From an uncultured beta proteobacterium (GTDB lineage: Bacteria; Pseudomonadota; Gammaproteobacteria; Burkholderiales; SG8-39): 39,035 bases of DNA. Below are positions 1-8,994 of the stretch, piece after piece; within the stretch, counting starts at the first letter, position 1; each line of letters opens with the position of its first letter. The stretch lies in the NCBI GenBank assembly GCA_903928055.1, contig CAIYPG010000054.1, forward strand, positions 1 through 39,035, given 5' to 3'. The notes beneath the pieces are model-generated. The model searched no databases. It saw nothing but the letters and a program-made list of their open reading frames with translations, and had not been told where the DNA came from. The position numbers and the translations under genes are program-made.

Positions 1-75
1 ACCGGCGTTGGCTAATATTCAGCCGTCTGCTTGCTGCACCGCATCTGCCCCGCTCCGGAGTGCGCATGCCTCTCA

Positions 76-981
76 ATGGATGCGGGCCCGCCGCAAGTGC
101 GGCCAGAGCATCAGCGTTTTGCAAACGACGCAGATCTGTCAGCACGCAATCTCGGGCAGAACGCCCAGAAATACCTGAACCAGCCGGTGGTGGTCTCAAA
201 CCGGCCGGGCGCCTCGGGGGCGATTGGCACAATGTCCGTGCGCACCGCACCAGCCGATGGTTACACCCTGCTGGCAGCACGCATTGCCACGCACGCCATT
301 CTCCCCGCCATCGACACCAGGACACCGTACAAATGGAACGACTTCACATTCCTGTCGGTGCTTGAATTCAATCCCTATGTCTGCGCCGCGAAAAGCGACA
401 GCCCGAACAAGACCATGACCGACCTTGTAGCGGACATCCGCAAAAATCCAGGCAAGCTGAATTTCTCGACGGCCGGCGCTGGCACGCTGCAGAACCTCGG
501 TCCGCAATATCTCTTCGCGCTGGCCGGCCTGCCCAAGGATGCCGCGGTCGGCATCCATTACAAGGGTTCGCCGGAACTGGTGACCTCCCTGCTTGCCGGG
601 CAGGTGCAGTTCGTGTGCAACAACCTCGGGACACTGCTGCCGCAGATACAGTCGGGAGCCCTGCGCGGGCTGCTGACCGCCACGCGCAATCCGCTGTCCG
701 AATTGCCGGGTGTGCCCACGGCGCGCACGCTGGGCTGGGCGGAGTTCGAAAAGCTTGCCGCATGGTCCGCACTGGTCGGGCCGCCCGGACTGCCTGGCGA
801 GGTGACATCGCGCTGGGCCGACGTGCTGGGCAAACTCTCGCGTGATCCGGAATGGCTGGCAGGCAACGAAAAACTGGGCGGAATTCCCGGCATACGCTCG
901 GCAGCGGACACCGAGCGCTTCGTGCGGGAACAGTTCGAGCTCTACGACGGCCTGGTCACCCGCCTCGGTATCCGCGAGTAG
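76..981 (+). CDS. Bug-type (TctC family) tripartite tricarboxylate transporter receptor, 5' end degenerate
   Basis: Periplasmic solute-binding protein of the Bug/TctC family, which normally captures carboxylates or similar small molecules. The family pattern is clear from about residue 25 on: NQPVVVSNRPGASGAIG, then APADGYTLL, NPGKLNFSTAGAGT, HYKGSPELVTSLLAGQVQF and a C-terminal VREQFELYDGLV. The N-terminus is wrong for the family. There is no signal peptide and no recognisable 'YPxRPIRxxVPFxxGG' strand; only FANDADLSARN resembles the end of that segment. An in-frame TAA at 13-15 closes the frame upstream, and neither the ATG at 76 nor the TTG at 31 has a Shine-Dalgarno. The gene may be a 5'-damaged pseudogene, or the first bases may carry an assembly error. 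No TctA/TctB membrane genes are adjacent. Family assignment is strong; functionality is doubtful. Confidence 0.72.
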   Translation: MDAGPPQVRPEHQRFANDADLSARNLGQNAQKYLNQPVVVSNRPGASGAIGTMSVRTAPADGYTLLAARIATHAILPAIDTRTPYKWNDFTFLSVLEFNPYVCAAKSDSPNKTMTDLVADIRKNPGKLNFSTAGAGTLQNLGPQYLFALAGLPKDAAVGIHYKGSPELVTSLLAGQVQFVCNNLGTLLPQIQSGALRGLLTATRNPLSELPGVPTARTLGWAEFEKLAAWSALVGPPGLPGEVTSRWADVLGKLSRDPEWLAGNEKLGGIPGIRSAADTERFVREQFELYDGLVTRLGIRE

Positions 982-1003
982 CGAGCGGGACTGACAGCGC
1001 GGC

Positions 1004-1702
1004 TCACGCTGCCGACAACACCCCGTCCGTAAGCTGCAGCACCCGATTGGCACGCGCCGCAAGGCCGGGTTCGTGGGTGACGATCACGAAGCTGGTGCCA
1101 CGGCGGCGATTCAGGTCGAGCATGAGTTCATAGACCTGTGCCGCAGTGTGCCGGTCGAGGTTGCCAGTCGGCTCATCAGCCAGAACGCAGGCCGGTTCGG
1201 TCACGAGCGCCCGTGCCAGCGCCGCGCGCTGACGCTCGCCGCCGGAGAGTTCGCCTGGTGCATGTTCCAGCCGCGCCCCCAGCCCGACTTCCTTCAGTAC
1301 GGCCGCGGCTGCGGCGTGAGCATCCTTCACCGGCATGCGCCGGATCAAGAGCGGCATGGCGACATTCTCCAGCGCGCTGAATTCGGGCAGCAGGTGATGG
1401 AACTGGTAGACGAAGCCCAGCGAACGATTGCGCAGTTCGCCACGCTCCTTTTCCGAGAGCGCATCCATGCGCCTGCCAAGCACATGCACTTCGCCGGAGG
1501 TCGGGTCATCCAGACCGCCAAGCAGATGAAGCAGCGTGCTCTTGCCCGAACCCGAGCTGCCAACAATGGCGACGATTTCGCTGCGCGCAATCGAGAGGTT
1601 CACACCGGCCAGCACCGGCACCGCCACCCTGCCCTGGTGGTAGGTCTTGACCAGCGACTGGCATTCGAGGATCACTGATTCACTCATGGCCGCATCACTC
1701 AT
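1004..1702 (-). CDS. lolD: LolD, lipoprotein-releasing ABC transporter ATPase
   Basis: Cytoplasmic ATPase of the LolCDE complex, which extracts outer-membrane lipoproteins from the inner membrane and hands them to LolA. The 232-residue protein shows Walker [10 protein letters not shown] (48-56), a Q-loop region [21 protein letters not shown], the signature LSGGERQR (152-159), Walker B CVLADEP followed by TGNLD, and the H-loop [17 protein letters not shown] is typical of the LolD/MacB subfamily. The ATG at 1702 is chosen because GGAGG lies 9 bases upstream. It overlaps the end of the upstream permease gene by 8 bp, which indicates translational coupling. A second ATG at 1687 is possible but lacks a comparable site. 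Confidence 0.93.
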   Translation of the reverse strand: MSDAAMSESVILECQSLVKTYHQGRVAVPVLAGVNLSIARSEIVAIVGSSGSGKSTLLHLLGGLDDPTSGEVHVLGRRMDALSEKERGELRNRSLGFVYQFHHLLPEFSALENVAMPLLIRRMPVKDAHAAAAAVLKEVGLGARLEHAPGELSGGERQRAALARALVTEPACVLADEPTGNLDRHTAAQVYELMLDLNRRRGTSFVIVTHEPGLAARANRVLQLTDGVLSAA

Positions 1703-2972
1703 ACCGAAGCGCCTCCGCCGGATTGATGCGCGAGGCGCGCCAGCTCGGATACAGTGTGGCAATGAAGCTCAGCACCAGCGACAGCAGCATGATCGACACC
1801 ACATCGCCTTGCTGCAGGTCGGAGGGCAGCTCGCTGATGTAGTACACGTCCTTGGCGAGGAACTGGATGCCGAAGATGCGCTCGAGGAAGGGCACCACGA
1901 CGTCGATGTTGAGCGCGAGCAGGACGCCGCCCACTACGCCGATCAGCGTGCCGATGACGCCGATCAGCAGACCCTGCACGATGAAGATGCGCATGATTCC
2001 GCCGGGGCTCGCGCCCAGCGTGCGCAGGATGGCGATGTCGGCGCGCTTGTCCGTGACCGCCATCACCAGCGTGGAGACGATATTGAATGCAGCCACCGCA
2101 ACGATCAGCATCAGGATGATGAACATGACGTTCTTTTCGATCTGCACGGCGCGGAAGAAATTCGCGTGGCTGCGCGTCCAGTCGCTGATGTAGAGGTCGC
2201 CTTTCAACTGGGTGTACAGGTCGCGTGCCACCGCCTGCGACTGGAACAGGTCCTTGAGTTTCAGCCGCACGCCTGATACATCCTCGCCAAGGCTGTAGAG
2301 CTTCTGCGCATCGGCCAGATGAATGAGCGCGAGGCCCGAGTCGAACTCGAACATGCCAACCTCGAAGATGCCGACCACGCGGAACTGCTTCAGGCGCGGC
2401 AGCACGCCGGCCGGCGTCACCAGGCCCTGCGGCGCGATCAGCGTCACGCGCTCGCCAAGATGCGCGCCGACCGCGCGCGCCAGTTCCGAGCCGAGCACGA
2501 TGCCGAACTCGCCTTCCTTCAGCGCATCCAGGCTGCCGCCCTTCATGTGCTCGCCGATCTCGGCCACCTTCGCCTCCGCCTCCGGAAGGATGCCGCGCAC
2601 AATGGTGCCGCGCACGCCGCCGCTCATGGACAGCATGCCCTGGGCATTCACGTAGGGCGCTGCTGCGAGCACCTCGGGATTTTTGGCTGCGCCCTCCGCC
2701 ACCGCCTGCCAGTCCGCCAGCCGGTTGTCCGGTCCAGAGATCTGCACATGTGAGGCGACTCCAAGGATGCGCGAGCGCAGTTCCTTCTGGAAGCCGTTCA
2801 TCACCGACAAGACCACGATCAGCGCCGCCACGCCCAGGGCAATGCCCAGCATGGAGGTCATGGAAATGAAGGAAATGAAGCGGTTGCCGCTGCCGGAACG
2901 CTTGCGCGAGCGCGTGTAGCGCAGGCCCACCAGAAGTTCATATGAGCCGGCAAGGAAATTCGGAAGAGGCAT
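1695..2972 (-). CDS. lolC: LolC/LolE-type lipoprotein-releasing permease
   Basis: Inner-membrane permease partner of LolD, 425 residues. The N-terminal membrane segment contains [20 protein letters not shown] followed by [15 protein letters not shown], the classic LolC/E start. A large periplasmic domain spans roughly residues 70-285. Three more membrane segments follow in the FtsX-like C-terminal half ([40 protein letters not shown], and a final helix before [17 protein letters not shown]). Only one permease gene sits next to lolD, so the transporter is probably a LolF-like homodimer type (LolCD) as in many betaproteobacteria; this is inference. Start ATG 2972 fits the usual N-terminus; the longer upstream extension is out of character. 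Confidence 0.92.
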   Translation of the reverse strand: MPLPNFLAGSYELLVGLRYTRSRKRSGSGNRFISFISMTSMLGIALGVAALIVVLSVMNGFQKELRSRILGVASHVQISGPDNRLADWQAVAEGAAKNPEVLAAAPYVNAQGMLSMSGGVRGTIVRGILPEAEAKVAEIGEHMKGGSLDALKEGEFGIVLGSELARAVGAHLGERVTLIAPQGLVTPAGVLPRLKQFRVVGIFEVGMFEFDSGLALIHLADAQKLYSLGEDVSGVRLKLKDLFQSQAVARDLYTQLKGDLYISDWTRSHANFFRAVQIEKNVMFIILMLIVAVAAFNIVSTLVMAVTDKRADIAILRTLGASPGGIMRIFIVQGLLIGVIGTLIGVVGGVLLALNIDVVVPFLERIFGIQFLAKDVYYISELPSDLQQGDVVSIMLLSLVLSFIATLYPSWRASRINPAEALRYE

Positions 2973-3077
2973 TGTGTTCAGTTCGACTTCAATGACGGCG
3001 CGGAGTTCCAGCCGGGCCCCAGTGTGCCACAGGCACGGCATGCCTGTACTGCATTCACGGAGACATGCAATCTGCCC

Positions 3078-3824
3078 TCAGCCACTGCGCTTGCGACGCG
3101 TGGCCAGATTGACATCACGCGCCCGTTCCAGCGCCCGCTCATAATCGAGTTCGGCGATCTCGTGGAACAGCGCCTTGGTGTGGCGCAGCGCCGCCGCATC
3201 GGAACCGGCCAGCCCCTGTGCACAGGCCATCGCCTCCCCCATCAATTGCACGCGCGGCACGACGCGGCTCACGAGGCCGTACTGCAGCGCTTCTGCCGCC
3301 GTGATGCTGCGCCCGGTGAGGACCAGGTCAAGTGCCGCCTTGTGGCCCGCCGCGCGCATCAGCCCGACCATGATGGTGCCGGGCACGACTCCGAGCCTCA
3401 CTTCCGGGTAGCTGAATTTCGCAGTATCGCTGGCGAGCACGATGTCGCAGGACAACGCCAGTCCGCAACCGCCGCCGATCGCCGTGCCGTTGATCGCCGC
3501 CACCACGGGCCGCGGGCACTGCCGCACCGCGCGAAACAGTGCAAGGCGCTGGTCTGCGGCCGCGCGCAACTGCGCTTCGCCGGCGGCGGCAATGCGTGCC
3601 AGCTCCTTGATGTCCGCGCCGGGACAGAAGACATCGCCGGTGGCCGTGATGAGCACGGCGCCGATGTTGTCGTCCTCGCCGGCAAGCCTGAGCGATTCCA
3701 GCATGACATCCATCATCGCGCCGTCCATGGCATTCTTCGCTTGCGGCCGGTCCAGCGTCAGCACCCGCACGCGGCCCTCCTGCCCGATGCGCAGCCCGAT
3801 GTCTGCGATCATGCCTTTATTCAT
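3078..3824 (-). CDS. enoyl-CoA hydratase/isomerase family protein (crotonase fold)
   Basis: Crotonase-superfamily enzyme of 248 residues acting on an acyl-CoA thioester. Visible motifs are VRVLTLDRPQAKNAMDGAMM near the N-terminus, the oxyanion-hole segment DVFCPGADIKELA, the second oxyanion segment NGTAIGGGCGLALSCDIVLA, and SYPEVRLGVVPG, which carries the position-specific catalytic acid. The C-terminus is short but normal for the family. ATG 3824 is chosen; ATG 3812 is an alternative and neither has a strong ribosome-binding site. The substrate cannot be told from sequence. The gene is divergent from the CMD-like gene at 3997 across an unusually AT-rich spacer with an inverted repeat, so the two may be co-regulated. 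Confidence 0.9.
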   Translation of the reverse strand: MNKGMIADIGLRIGQEGRVRVLTLDRPQAKNAMDGAMMDVMLESLRLAGEDDNIGAVLITATGDVFCPGADIKELARIAAAGEAQLRAAADQRLALFRAVRQCPRPVVAAINGTAIGGGCGLALSCDIVLASDTAKFSYPEVRLGVVPGTIMVGLMRAAGHKAALDLVLTGRSITAAEALQYGLVSRVVPRVQLMGEAMACAQGLAGSDAAALRHTKALFHEIAELDYERALERARDVNLATRRKRSG

Positions 3825-3866
3825 GATAATAAATATTCCATAAAATCTCTTGAAATGATGTCTTAA

Positions 3867-3893
3867 AATCAAAAGCGATAATAATATTTGATT
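3867..3893. promoter_or_regulatory. inverted repeat in AT-rich divergent promoter region (candidate operator)
   Basis: The 172-bp spacer between the divergent crotonase and CMD-like genes contains a markedly AT-rich core (about 3825-3900). Within it, AATCAAA (3867-3873) and TTTGATT (3887-3893) form perfect 7-bp inverted arms separated by 13 bases. The geometry suits a dimeric regulator, but no regulator gene is adjacent. Operator function is inference. Confidence 0.35.
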
Positions 3894-3996
3894 ATATTGT
3901 TGACGCTGCAGCCCTCTGCATTGGCCAAGCATAACAGCAGCGGTAGACTGCAACACCTCCAGCCCCGCCCCATACACCGAGATCGAGGAGAACCGC

Positions 3997-4524
3997 ATGG
4001 GCAACAGACTTCCATCCATCAGCATCGATACCGCCTCACCCACGCAACTGGATGCGCTGCGCGACATCCAGCGCGATCGCGGGCTGAGCGGCTCGCAGAT
4101 CGGCGCGCTGTTCGCCATGCTGCTGGCCTCGCCGGAGGCCGCGCGCCATGTCGGCAAGGTGGGCGCGCATTGCCGCTTTCATACGGCACTGCCACCGGCG
4201 CTGCGCGAGGCTGCCATTCTCGCTGCGACCTATGCCACCGGCTTTGAACTGGAGATCCGCGTCCACGAACCACTGGCCGCACAAAGCGGCGTGGCGGCAG
4301 AGGACATTGCCGCACTGGGCCGCGCCGACCATGACGCCCTGCCCGCGGAACTGGCCGACGTTGCGCGGCTGGCGCATGCCGTCGCCGCCGGCATTCCCGT
4401 CACTAATGCGGTATTCAATGCAGCCCGCTCGCGATTTGGCGACGGCGGCGTGGTGGACATCGCCGTTACCGCCGGCTACTACCTGATGCTGACGCGCGTC
4501 GGACGCGCGTTGATGCCGGGTTGA
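3997..4524 (+). CDS. carboxymuconolactone decarboxylase (CMD/AhpD-like) family protein lacking the AhpD cysteines
   Basis: Small all-helical protein of 175 residues. The CMD-fold pattern is visible: RHVGKVGAHCRFHTALPPALREAAILAA, then FELEIRVHEPLAAQSGV and a C-terminal VDIAVTAGYYLMLTRV. AhpD-type members use a CxxC pair. Here the position before the conserved His carries no cysteine (FELEIRVH), so a thiol-based peroxidase role is unlikely; it belongs with the cysteine-free CMD-like proteins often found in catabolic operons. GAGGAG lies 6 bases before ATG 3997. The neighbouring crotonase (divergent) and PrpD-like protein (convergent) suggest a role in a small-molecule degradation set, substrate unknown. 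Confidence 0.82.
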   Translation: MGNRLPSISIDTASPTQLDALRDIQRDRGLSGSQIGALFAMLLASPEAARHVGKVGAHCRFHTALPPALREAAILAATYATGFELEIRVHEPLAAQSGVAAEDIAALGRADHDALPAELADVARLAHAVAAGIPVTNAVFNAARSRFGDGGVVDIAVTAGYYLMLTRVGRALMPG

Positions 4525-4542
4525 GTACCCAAGCCATACCAG

Positions 4543-4634
4543 GTTCGTCCTTCGACAGGCTCAGGACGAACGGTGCCTGATCGAACACCAAAAGGCTGAT
4601 TCCGTTCGTGGTGAGCCCCTCGAACCATGAACGG
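4543..4634. repeat. pair of REP-like palindromic elements
   Basis: Two hairpins lie between convergent genes. The first pairs GTTCGTCCT (4543-4551) with AGGACGAAC (4563-4571) around TCGACAGGCTC. The second pairs CCGTTCGTGGT (4602-4612) with ACCATGAACGG (4624-4634), one G-T wobble, around a loop containing CCCCTCGA. The cores resemble the 'CGTTCG...GAGC..TCGA' interspersed repeats that I recall from many proteobacterial genomes. They may also act as a bidirectional transcription stop for the flanking genes. Confidence 0.7.
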
Positions 4635-4655
4635 ACCCGGCCTGTTTGCGCCTGA

Positions 4656-6113
4656 CTATTCCGTGGCAAACAAATCGGTGAATACATGCACCGGCGTATC
4701 CGCCAGCTTCGCGGCATCGCCGCACAGCGCGAGAATGCGCTGCGCCTGCGCCCCCGGAAACCGGGCCTCGATGGCATGCCTGAATTTCTCCGCGAGCATG
4801 GGCAGTGCTTCACTGCGCCGCGCGGGATGGCCCGGTGGATGCAGCACCTCCACCACGCCGCTCGTAGTTCCATCCTTGAATACGACTTCAATGGAATTCG
4901 GATTGGCCTGGTTGGCCGGGTCGAGGTACAGCGCGCTGTAGCGCTCGTCCTCGGTCACACTCATCAGCGCACGCAGGCGGTCGATACGCGGATCAGACGC
5001 TGCGTCATCCTCATAGTCATGCGCAAGCAGCCGGCCTTTCAGCAGCGTCACCGCAACTGCGTATTGCAGGCAATGGTCGCGGTCCGCGGCATTGCGCAGC
5101 GGACCGGTCTTGTTCACCTTGAGCAGCACCTGCTTGTGGGAGCGGACGCGGATTTCGGCGACATCGTCCAGACGCGCGGCAACCACCGGATGCAGTTTCA
5201 GCGCGCATTCGATGGCCGATTGCACATGGATCACCACCGGGTGGAATTTGTACAGCACGCCCTGAATGACCTTGTCGCCGGTCGGCCCGTCGCTGCCGAG
5301 AGTCCCCATGCGCAATGGCTGCCCGCCGAAAAACGCCTTGGAGAATCCCCACAGCGGATGCGAGACAACCTGCGGGTAGCCCGGCTCGTCCTTCACCGCC
5401 ATCATGGCAAAGCGCACGGCCTGGCTGGTGCAGTCGGCGCCGGCCCAGCCCTTGCGCGGTCCGGTGTTCGAGCCGAAGCGATGCACACTCAGGCTGGGCT
5501 CGAAGAAGGCCAGCGAGGTCGCTGCGGCAATCTGTTCGCGCGTGCCGCCCAGCAGTTTTGCCACGACCGCAGCACAGGCCACCTTGGTCAGGAAGACATT
5601 GTCGATGCCGTGGGCCGAATAGGCGACATTCGTGCCCATTGCACCCTGGATGCCGTGCGCGCGTACCATGGCATCGAGCACTGCGGACATCGTCAGCGGT
5701 GCCTGACCCGCGGCCGCCCTGCTCCGGCTCAGGTGATCGGCTACCGCAAGGATGGCACCGACATCATCGGAAGGGTGCGTGGTCTGGGTGGTGATCCAGG
5801 TGTCACTCAGGTCCAGCCAGCGCACCATGCTGGCGATGTCGAAGGCGGCCTTGACCGGATCGAGCAGGAAGGCGGTGCCGGGCACGCGCGCACCTGTGCC
5901 CGGCGGCAGCACGGTGCCGGGCACCACCGGGCCGAGCAGATTCACGCAGGCCGGATGCTCCAGCGACTCCAGCGCGCAGGCGAGGCTGTCGAGCAGATTA
6001 AGTCGCGCCGCCTCCAGCGCCGCGGCACTGCGCGGCGCATCCGATGCAACGTAATCGACAATCTCGAGCAACTCCGGATCAGTGGGCAATGTGGCCACGG
6101 CGTCTTTTTTCAT
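4656..6113 (-). CDS. MmgE/PrpD family protein, 2-methylcitrate dehydratase-like
   Basis: A 485-residue protein close in length and pattern to PrpD, which dehydrates 2-methylcitrate in propionate degradation. PrpD-like signatures include LDSLACALESLEHPACVNLL, GPVVPGTVLPPGTGARVPGT, MVRWLDLSDTW, the segment THPSDDVGAILA, SNTGPRKGWAGADCTSQAVR, PLRNAADRDHCLQYAVAV and GRLLAHDYEDD. ATG 6113 is preceded by AAGGGGA at good spacing. No prpB, prpC or acnD lies nearby, so the true substrate may be another hydroxyacid; many members of this family are of unknown specificity. It is divergent from the RpfE-like gene across 93 bp. Confidence 0.87.
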   Translation of the reverse strand: MKKDAVATLPTDPELLEIVDYVASDAPRSAAALEAARLNLLDSLACALESLEHPACVNLLGPVVPGTVLPPGTGARVPGTAFLLDPVKAAFDIASMVRWLDLSDTWITTQTTHPSDDVGAILAVADHLSRSRAAAGQAPLTMSAVLDAMVRAHGIQGAMGTNVAYSAHGIDNVFLTKVACAAVVAKLLGGTREQIAAATSLAFFEPSLSVHRFGSNTGPRKGWAGADCTSQAVRFAMMAVKDEPGYPQVVSHPLWGFSKAFFGGQPLRMGTLGSDGPTGDKVIQGVLYKFHPVVIHVQSAIECALKLHPVVAARLDDVAEIRVRSHKQVLLKVNKTGPLRNAADRDHCLQYAVAVTLLKGRLLAHDYEDDAASDPRIDRLRALMSVTEDERYSALYLDPANQANPNSIEVVFKDGTTSGVVEVLHPPGHPARRSEALPMLAEKFRHAIEARFPGAQAQRILALCGDAAKLADTPVHVFTDLFATE

Positions 6114-6206
6114 GTTTTCCCCTTTGGTTCCCTTTGTATTCGGCCATTCTAACAAGGGGCTCCCACAGCCCTTTGCCACACTGCACACCTGTTAGACTCG
6201 GCAGTC

Positions 6207-7217
6207 ATGCATGTCCACCTGCTCGTCCCCGACCTGATCGCCGCCGCAGCGGAATTACGCCTGGACGCGGCGGAAACGCTGTTGGCCAGGGGCCGGCGCA
6301 TCCGCAACACTGCTGCATCGACCGAGGATTGGCTGGCCACAAGCTACGGCCTGGAAGAAGGTGCCGCGGCGGCGGCATTCAGCCTGCTGGGCGATGGCGG
6401 TGCCTCATCGATTGCCGGCGAAGGTTGGTGGCTGCGCGCCGATCCCGTTCATCTGCGCATTGATCGCGATACGCTGGTGCTTGCCGACAGCTCGGTCTTT
6501 CCGATTTCGCAATCGGAGGCCGATTCGCTCACCGCCAGCCTCAACACGCACTTCGCCCCGGACCTGGAGATCCATGCACTCCATCCGGAGCGCTGGTATG
6601 CGCGGTTGAAATCCCCTTCCCTGTCGCGCCACCATCCGGTCACTGCAGGACGCGGCCAGGCCATTCCGCCCTTCCTGCCCCAGGGCTCTGATGCCATGCA
6701 CTGGCAGTCGATCATGAACGAGGCGCAGATGCTGCTGCACGAACACCCGGTGAACGAGGCCCGCGAGGCGCGCGGCGAGTTGCCGGTGAACAGCATCTGG
6801 CTGTGGGGCGCGGGAAAAACAACCGCTGTCGACTCACGTCCGTTCGACCGCGTGCTTTCAGATGACCCTCTTGCCCGCGGCCTGGGCATGACTTCAGGTG
6901 CGAGCGTCGCCCCGCTGCCCGCCAACGCGGCCGCATGGCTTGCCGGGGCGCCTGAATCGGGCAATACGCTGGTGGCGCTGGACGCTCTGCGCGCACCGAC
7001 TTCCTACGCTGAAACCGATGTTGCCGGGGAGGCCGCGCTTCAGCTTGAACGCGACTGGTTTGCACCCCTGCTTGCCGCGTTGTGCGCGGGCAGGATCGGC
7101 ATGCTTACGCTCTGCGACTCATCGAATGGCATCACTTCGGAAACCGTGCGAACCGACCTGAACCGTTTCTGGCGCCGGCGCAAGCCGCTGGCGCATTACA
7201 CAGACACGCCGAAATGA
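6207..7217 (+). CDS. RpfE-like conserved protein of unknown function, coupled to recJ
   Basis: A 336-residue cytoplasmic protein with no signal peptide or membrane segment. I recognise it as the conserved hypothetical that precedes recJ in many beta- and gammaproteobacteria; the Xanthomonas homologue was named RpfE, and related entries carry labels such as 'regulatory protein, RpfE type'. Visible conserved stretches are MNEAQMLLHEHPVNEAREARG and PVNSIWLWGAGK. The stop codon overlaps the recJ start (ATGA at 7214-7217), so the two are translationally coupled. No enzymatic motif is evident, and biochemical function is unknown. The synteny argument is strong; the family name is from memory. Confidence 0.8.
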   Translation: MHVHLLVPDLIAAAAELRLDAAETLLARGRRIRNTAASTEDWLATSYGLEEGAAAAAFSLLGDGGASSIAGEGWWLRADPVHLRIDRDTLVLADSSVFPISQSEADSLTASLNTHFAPDLEIHALHPERWYARLKSPSLSRHHPVTAGRGQAIPPFLPQGSDAMHWQSIMNEAQMLLHEHPVNEAREARGELPVNSIWLWGAGKTTAVDSRPFDRVLSDDPLARGLGMTSGASVAPLPANAAAWLAGAPESGNTLVALDALRAPTSYAETDVAGEAALQLERDWFAPLLAALCAGRIGMLTLCDSSNGITSETVRTDLNRFWRRRKPLAHYTDTPK

Positions 7218-8971
7218 CCTTGAACATCAATTCGCCCACCATTGCTGTTCGCCAGGTGCCGCTGCGCGCAGAGGACCAGTTGATCCGCGAAGGGCTGCAC
7301 CCGGTCCTGGCGCGGCTGGCCGCCGCGCGCGGCATCAGCGACCGCGGGGAACTGGACGACGCGCTCGACAAGCTGCTGCCGCCTGCGGCGCTGAAGGGCA
7401 TGGACACGGCTGCAAACCGCCTCGCCGATGCCATCGAAAAGCACGAGCGCATTGTCATCGTTGCCGATTACGACTGCGATGGCGCCACCGCCTGCGCCGT
7501 GGGCATGCGTGCGCTGCGGGCCATGCGCGGCACGGGTGGTGTGGACGGTGAACTGCAGTTCATCGTCCCCGACCGCTTTCGTTTCGGCTATGGCCTGACT
7601 CCGGAGATCGTCGCCCTCGCCGCGGAACTCAAGCCCGACATCATCATCACCGTGGACAACGGCATCGCCAGCGTGGAGGGTGTGACGGCAGCCAATGCGC
7701 TGGGCATCGAGGTTGTCGTCACTGATCATCACCTGCCCGGCGACACGCTGCCCGCTGCCGCTGCAATCGTGAATCCGAACCAGCCTGGCTGCACGTTCCC
7801 GAGCAAGGCGCTGGCCGGCGTGGGCGTGATGTTCTACGTGATGCTGGCGCTGCGCGCCGAATTGAGAAGGCGCGGCGCATTCAAGGAAGGCACCGGCCCC
7901 AACCTGGCCGAGCTGCTCGATCTCGTCGCCCTGGGCACGATCGCCGATGTGGTGCCTCTGGATCGCAACAACCGCGCGCTGGTAAGCCAGGGCCTGAAAC
8001 GCATGCGCGCCGGAAAACTGCAGCCCGGCCTGCAGGCGCTGTTTGCGGTGGCCGGACGCGACCCGCGCCGCGCCGCTGGCTTTGATCTTGGCTTCCTGCT
8101 CGGCCCGCGCATCAATGCCGCGGGACGGCTGACCGACATGACATTGGGCATCGAATGCCTGATCAGCAACGACTATGGCCGCTCGCTGGACATCGCCCGC
8201 AGCCTCGATGACCTGAACCGCGAGCGACGCGTCATCGAGGGCGACATGCGCGAGCAGGCTGAACGCATGCTGGCCACGCTGGACGTGGGCGACACCACGT
8301 CGCTGGCATTGTTCGATCCTTCCTGGCACCAGGGCGTGGTGGGCATCCTTGCCGGCCGCGTCAAGGAACGCTTGCACCGGCCGGTGATCGCCTTTGCGCG
8401 CTCCTCCGAAAACAGCGACGAGATCAAGGGCTCTGGGCGTTCGATCCCCGGACTCCATCTGCGCGACGCGCTCGACCTCGTGGCCAAGCGCGAACCCGAC
8501 CTGATCCTGCGTTTCGGCGGACATGCCGCTGCAGCAGGACTGACTGTGAAGGAAGAGAATTTCACGCGCTTCGCCGCCGCCTTCGACGCAGCGGTGCGGC
8601 ACATGCTCACCCCGGAGGCACTGGCCCATCGCATCGACACTGACGGATCGCTCCCGCCGGACTATCTCAGCCTGAACACCGCGCGCCTGCTGGAAGAGCA
8701 GATCTGGGGCCAGGGCTTTCCGCAACCGCTGTTCTGGGACGAGTTCACGGTGACGAACCAGCGCATCGTCGGCGAAAAACACCTGAAACTGAAACTGAAG
8801 CGCAATGACCGGATGGTCGAAGCCATGCACTTCAATTCACTGGAGCCGCTGCCCGCGAATGTGCGCGCCGCCTACCGTGTCACCGCCAACGAATTCAACG
8901 GCATCCAGTCGCTGCAACTGGTGATTGAGCATTGGGAACCAATACCGGATGGGAAGCGATCCCGTTCCTGA
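7214..8971 (+). CDS. recJ: single-stranded-DNA-specific 5'-3' exonuclease RecJ
   Basis: DHH-family exonuclease used in RecF-pathway recombination and mismatch repair, 585 residues. The catalytic manganese-binding motifs are intact: ADYDCDG (84-90), VDNGIASVEG (148-156), DHH (171-173), PRINAAGR in the DHHA1-linking region and FGGHAAAAGLT in DHHA1. A C-terminal OB-fold region follows (KHLKLKLKRNDRMVEAMHFN). The ATG at 7214 overlaps the upstream stop codon. In related genomes recJ is followed by prfB and lysS; here a minus-strand group of three genes separates recJ from prfB. Confidence 0.96.
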   Translation: MTLNINSPTIAVRQVPLRAEDQLIREGLHPVLARLAAARGISDRGELDDALDKLLPPAALKGMDTAANRLADAIEKHERIVIVADYDCDGATACAVGMRALRAMRGTGGVDGELQFIVPDRFRFGYGLTPEIVALAAELKPDIIITVDNGIASVEGVTAANALGIEVVVTDHHLPGDTLPAAAAIVNPNQPGCTFPSKALAGVGVMFYVMLALRAELRRRGAFKEGTGPNLAELLDLVALGTIADVVPLDRNNRALVSQGLKRMRAGKLQPGLQALFAVAGRDPRRAAGFDLGFLLGPRINAAGRLTDMTLGIECLISNDYGRSLDIARSLDDLNRERRVIEGDMREQAERMLATLDVGDTTSLALFDPSWHQGVVGILAGRVKERLHRPVIAFARSSENSDEIKGSGRSIPGLHLRDALDLVAKREPDLILRFGGHAAAAGLTVKEENFTRFAAAFDAAVRHMLTPEALAHRIDTDGSLPPDYLSLNTARLLEEQIWGQGFPQPLFWDEFTVTNQRIVGEKHLKLKLKRNDRMVEAMHFNSLEPLPANVRAAYRVTANEFNGIQSLQLVIEHWEPIPDGKRSRS

Positions 8972-8978
8972 GTCCGCT

Positions 8979-8994
8979 GCCGGGTCAGCCCGGC
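8979..8994. terminator. short hairpin between convergent recJ and PrpD-like gene
   Basis: GCCGGG (8979-8984) and CCCGGC (8989-8994) form a perfect 6-bp stem with a TCAG loop. It lies in the 13-bp gap between recJ and the convergent gene and covers that gene's stop codon. No T-tract follows on either strand, so intrinsic termination is uncertain. Confidence 0.35.

Noticed and set aside
3997..4524. AhpD-type alkylhydroperoxidase
   Set aside because: The catalytic CxxC pair is absent.
7196..8830. Long opposite-strand open frame across recJ (and similar long frames opposite thiolase, rimO, PrpD-like genes)
   Set aside because: These are antisense shadows of GC-rich genes with no recognisable protein motifs.
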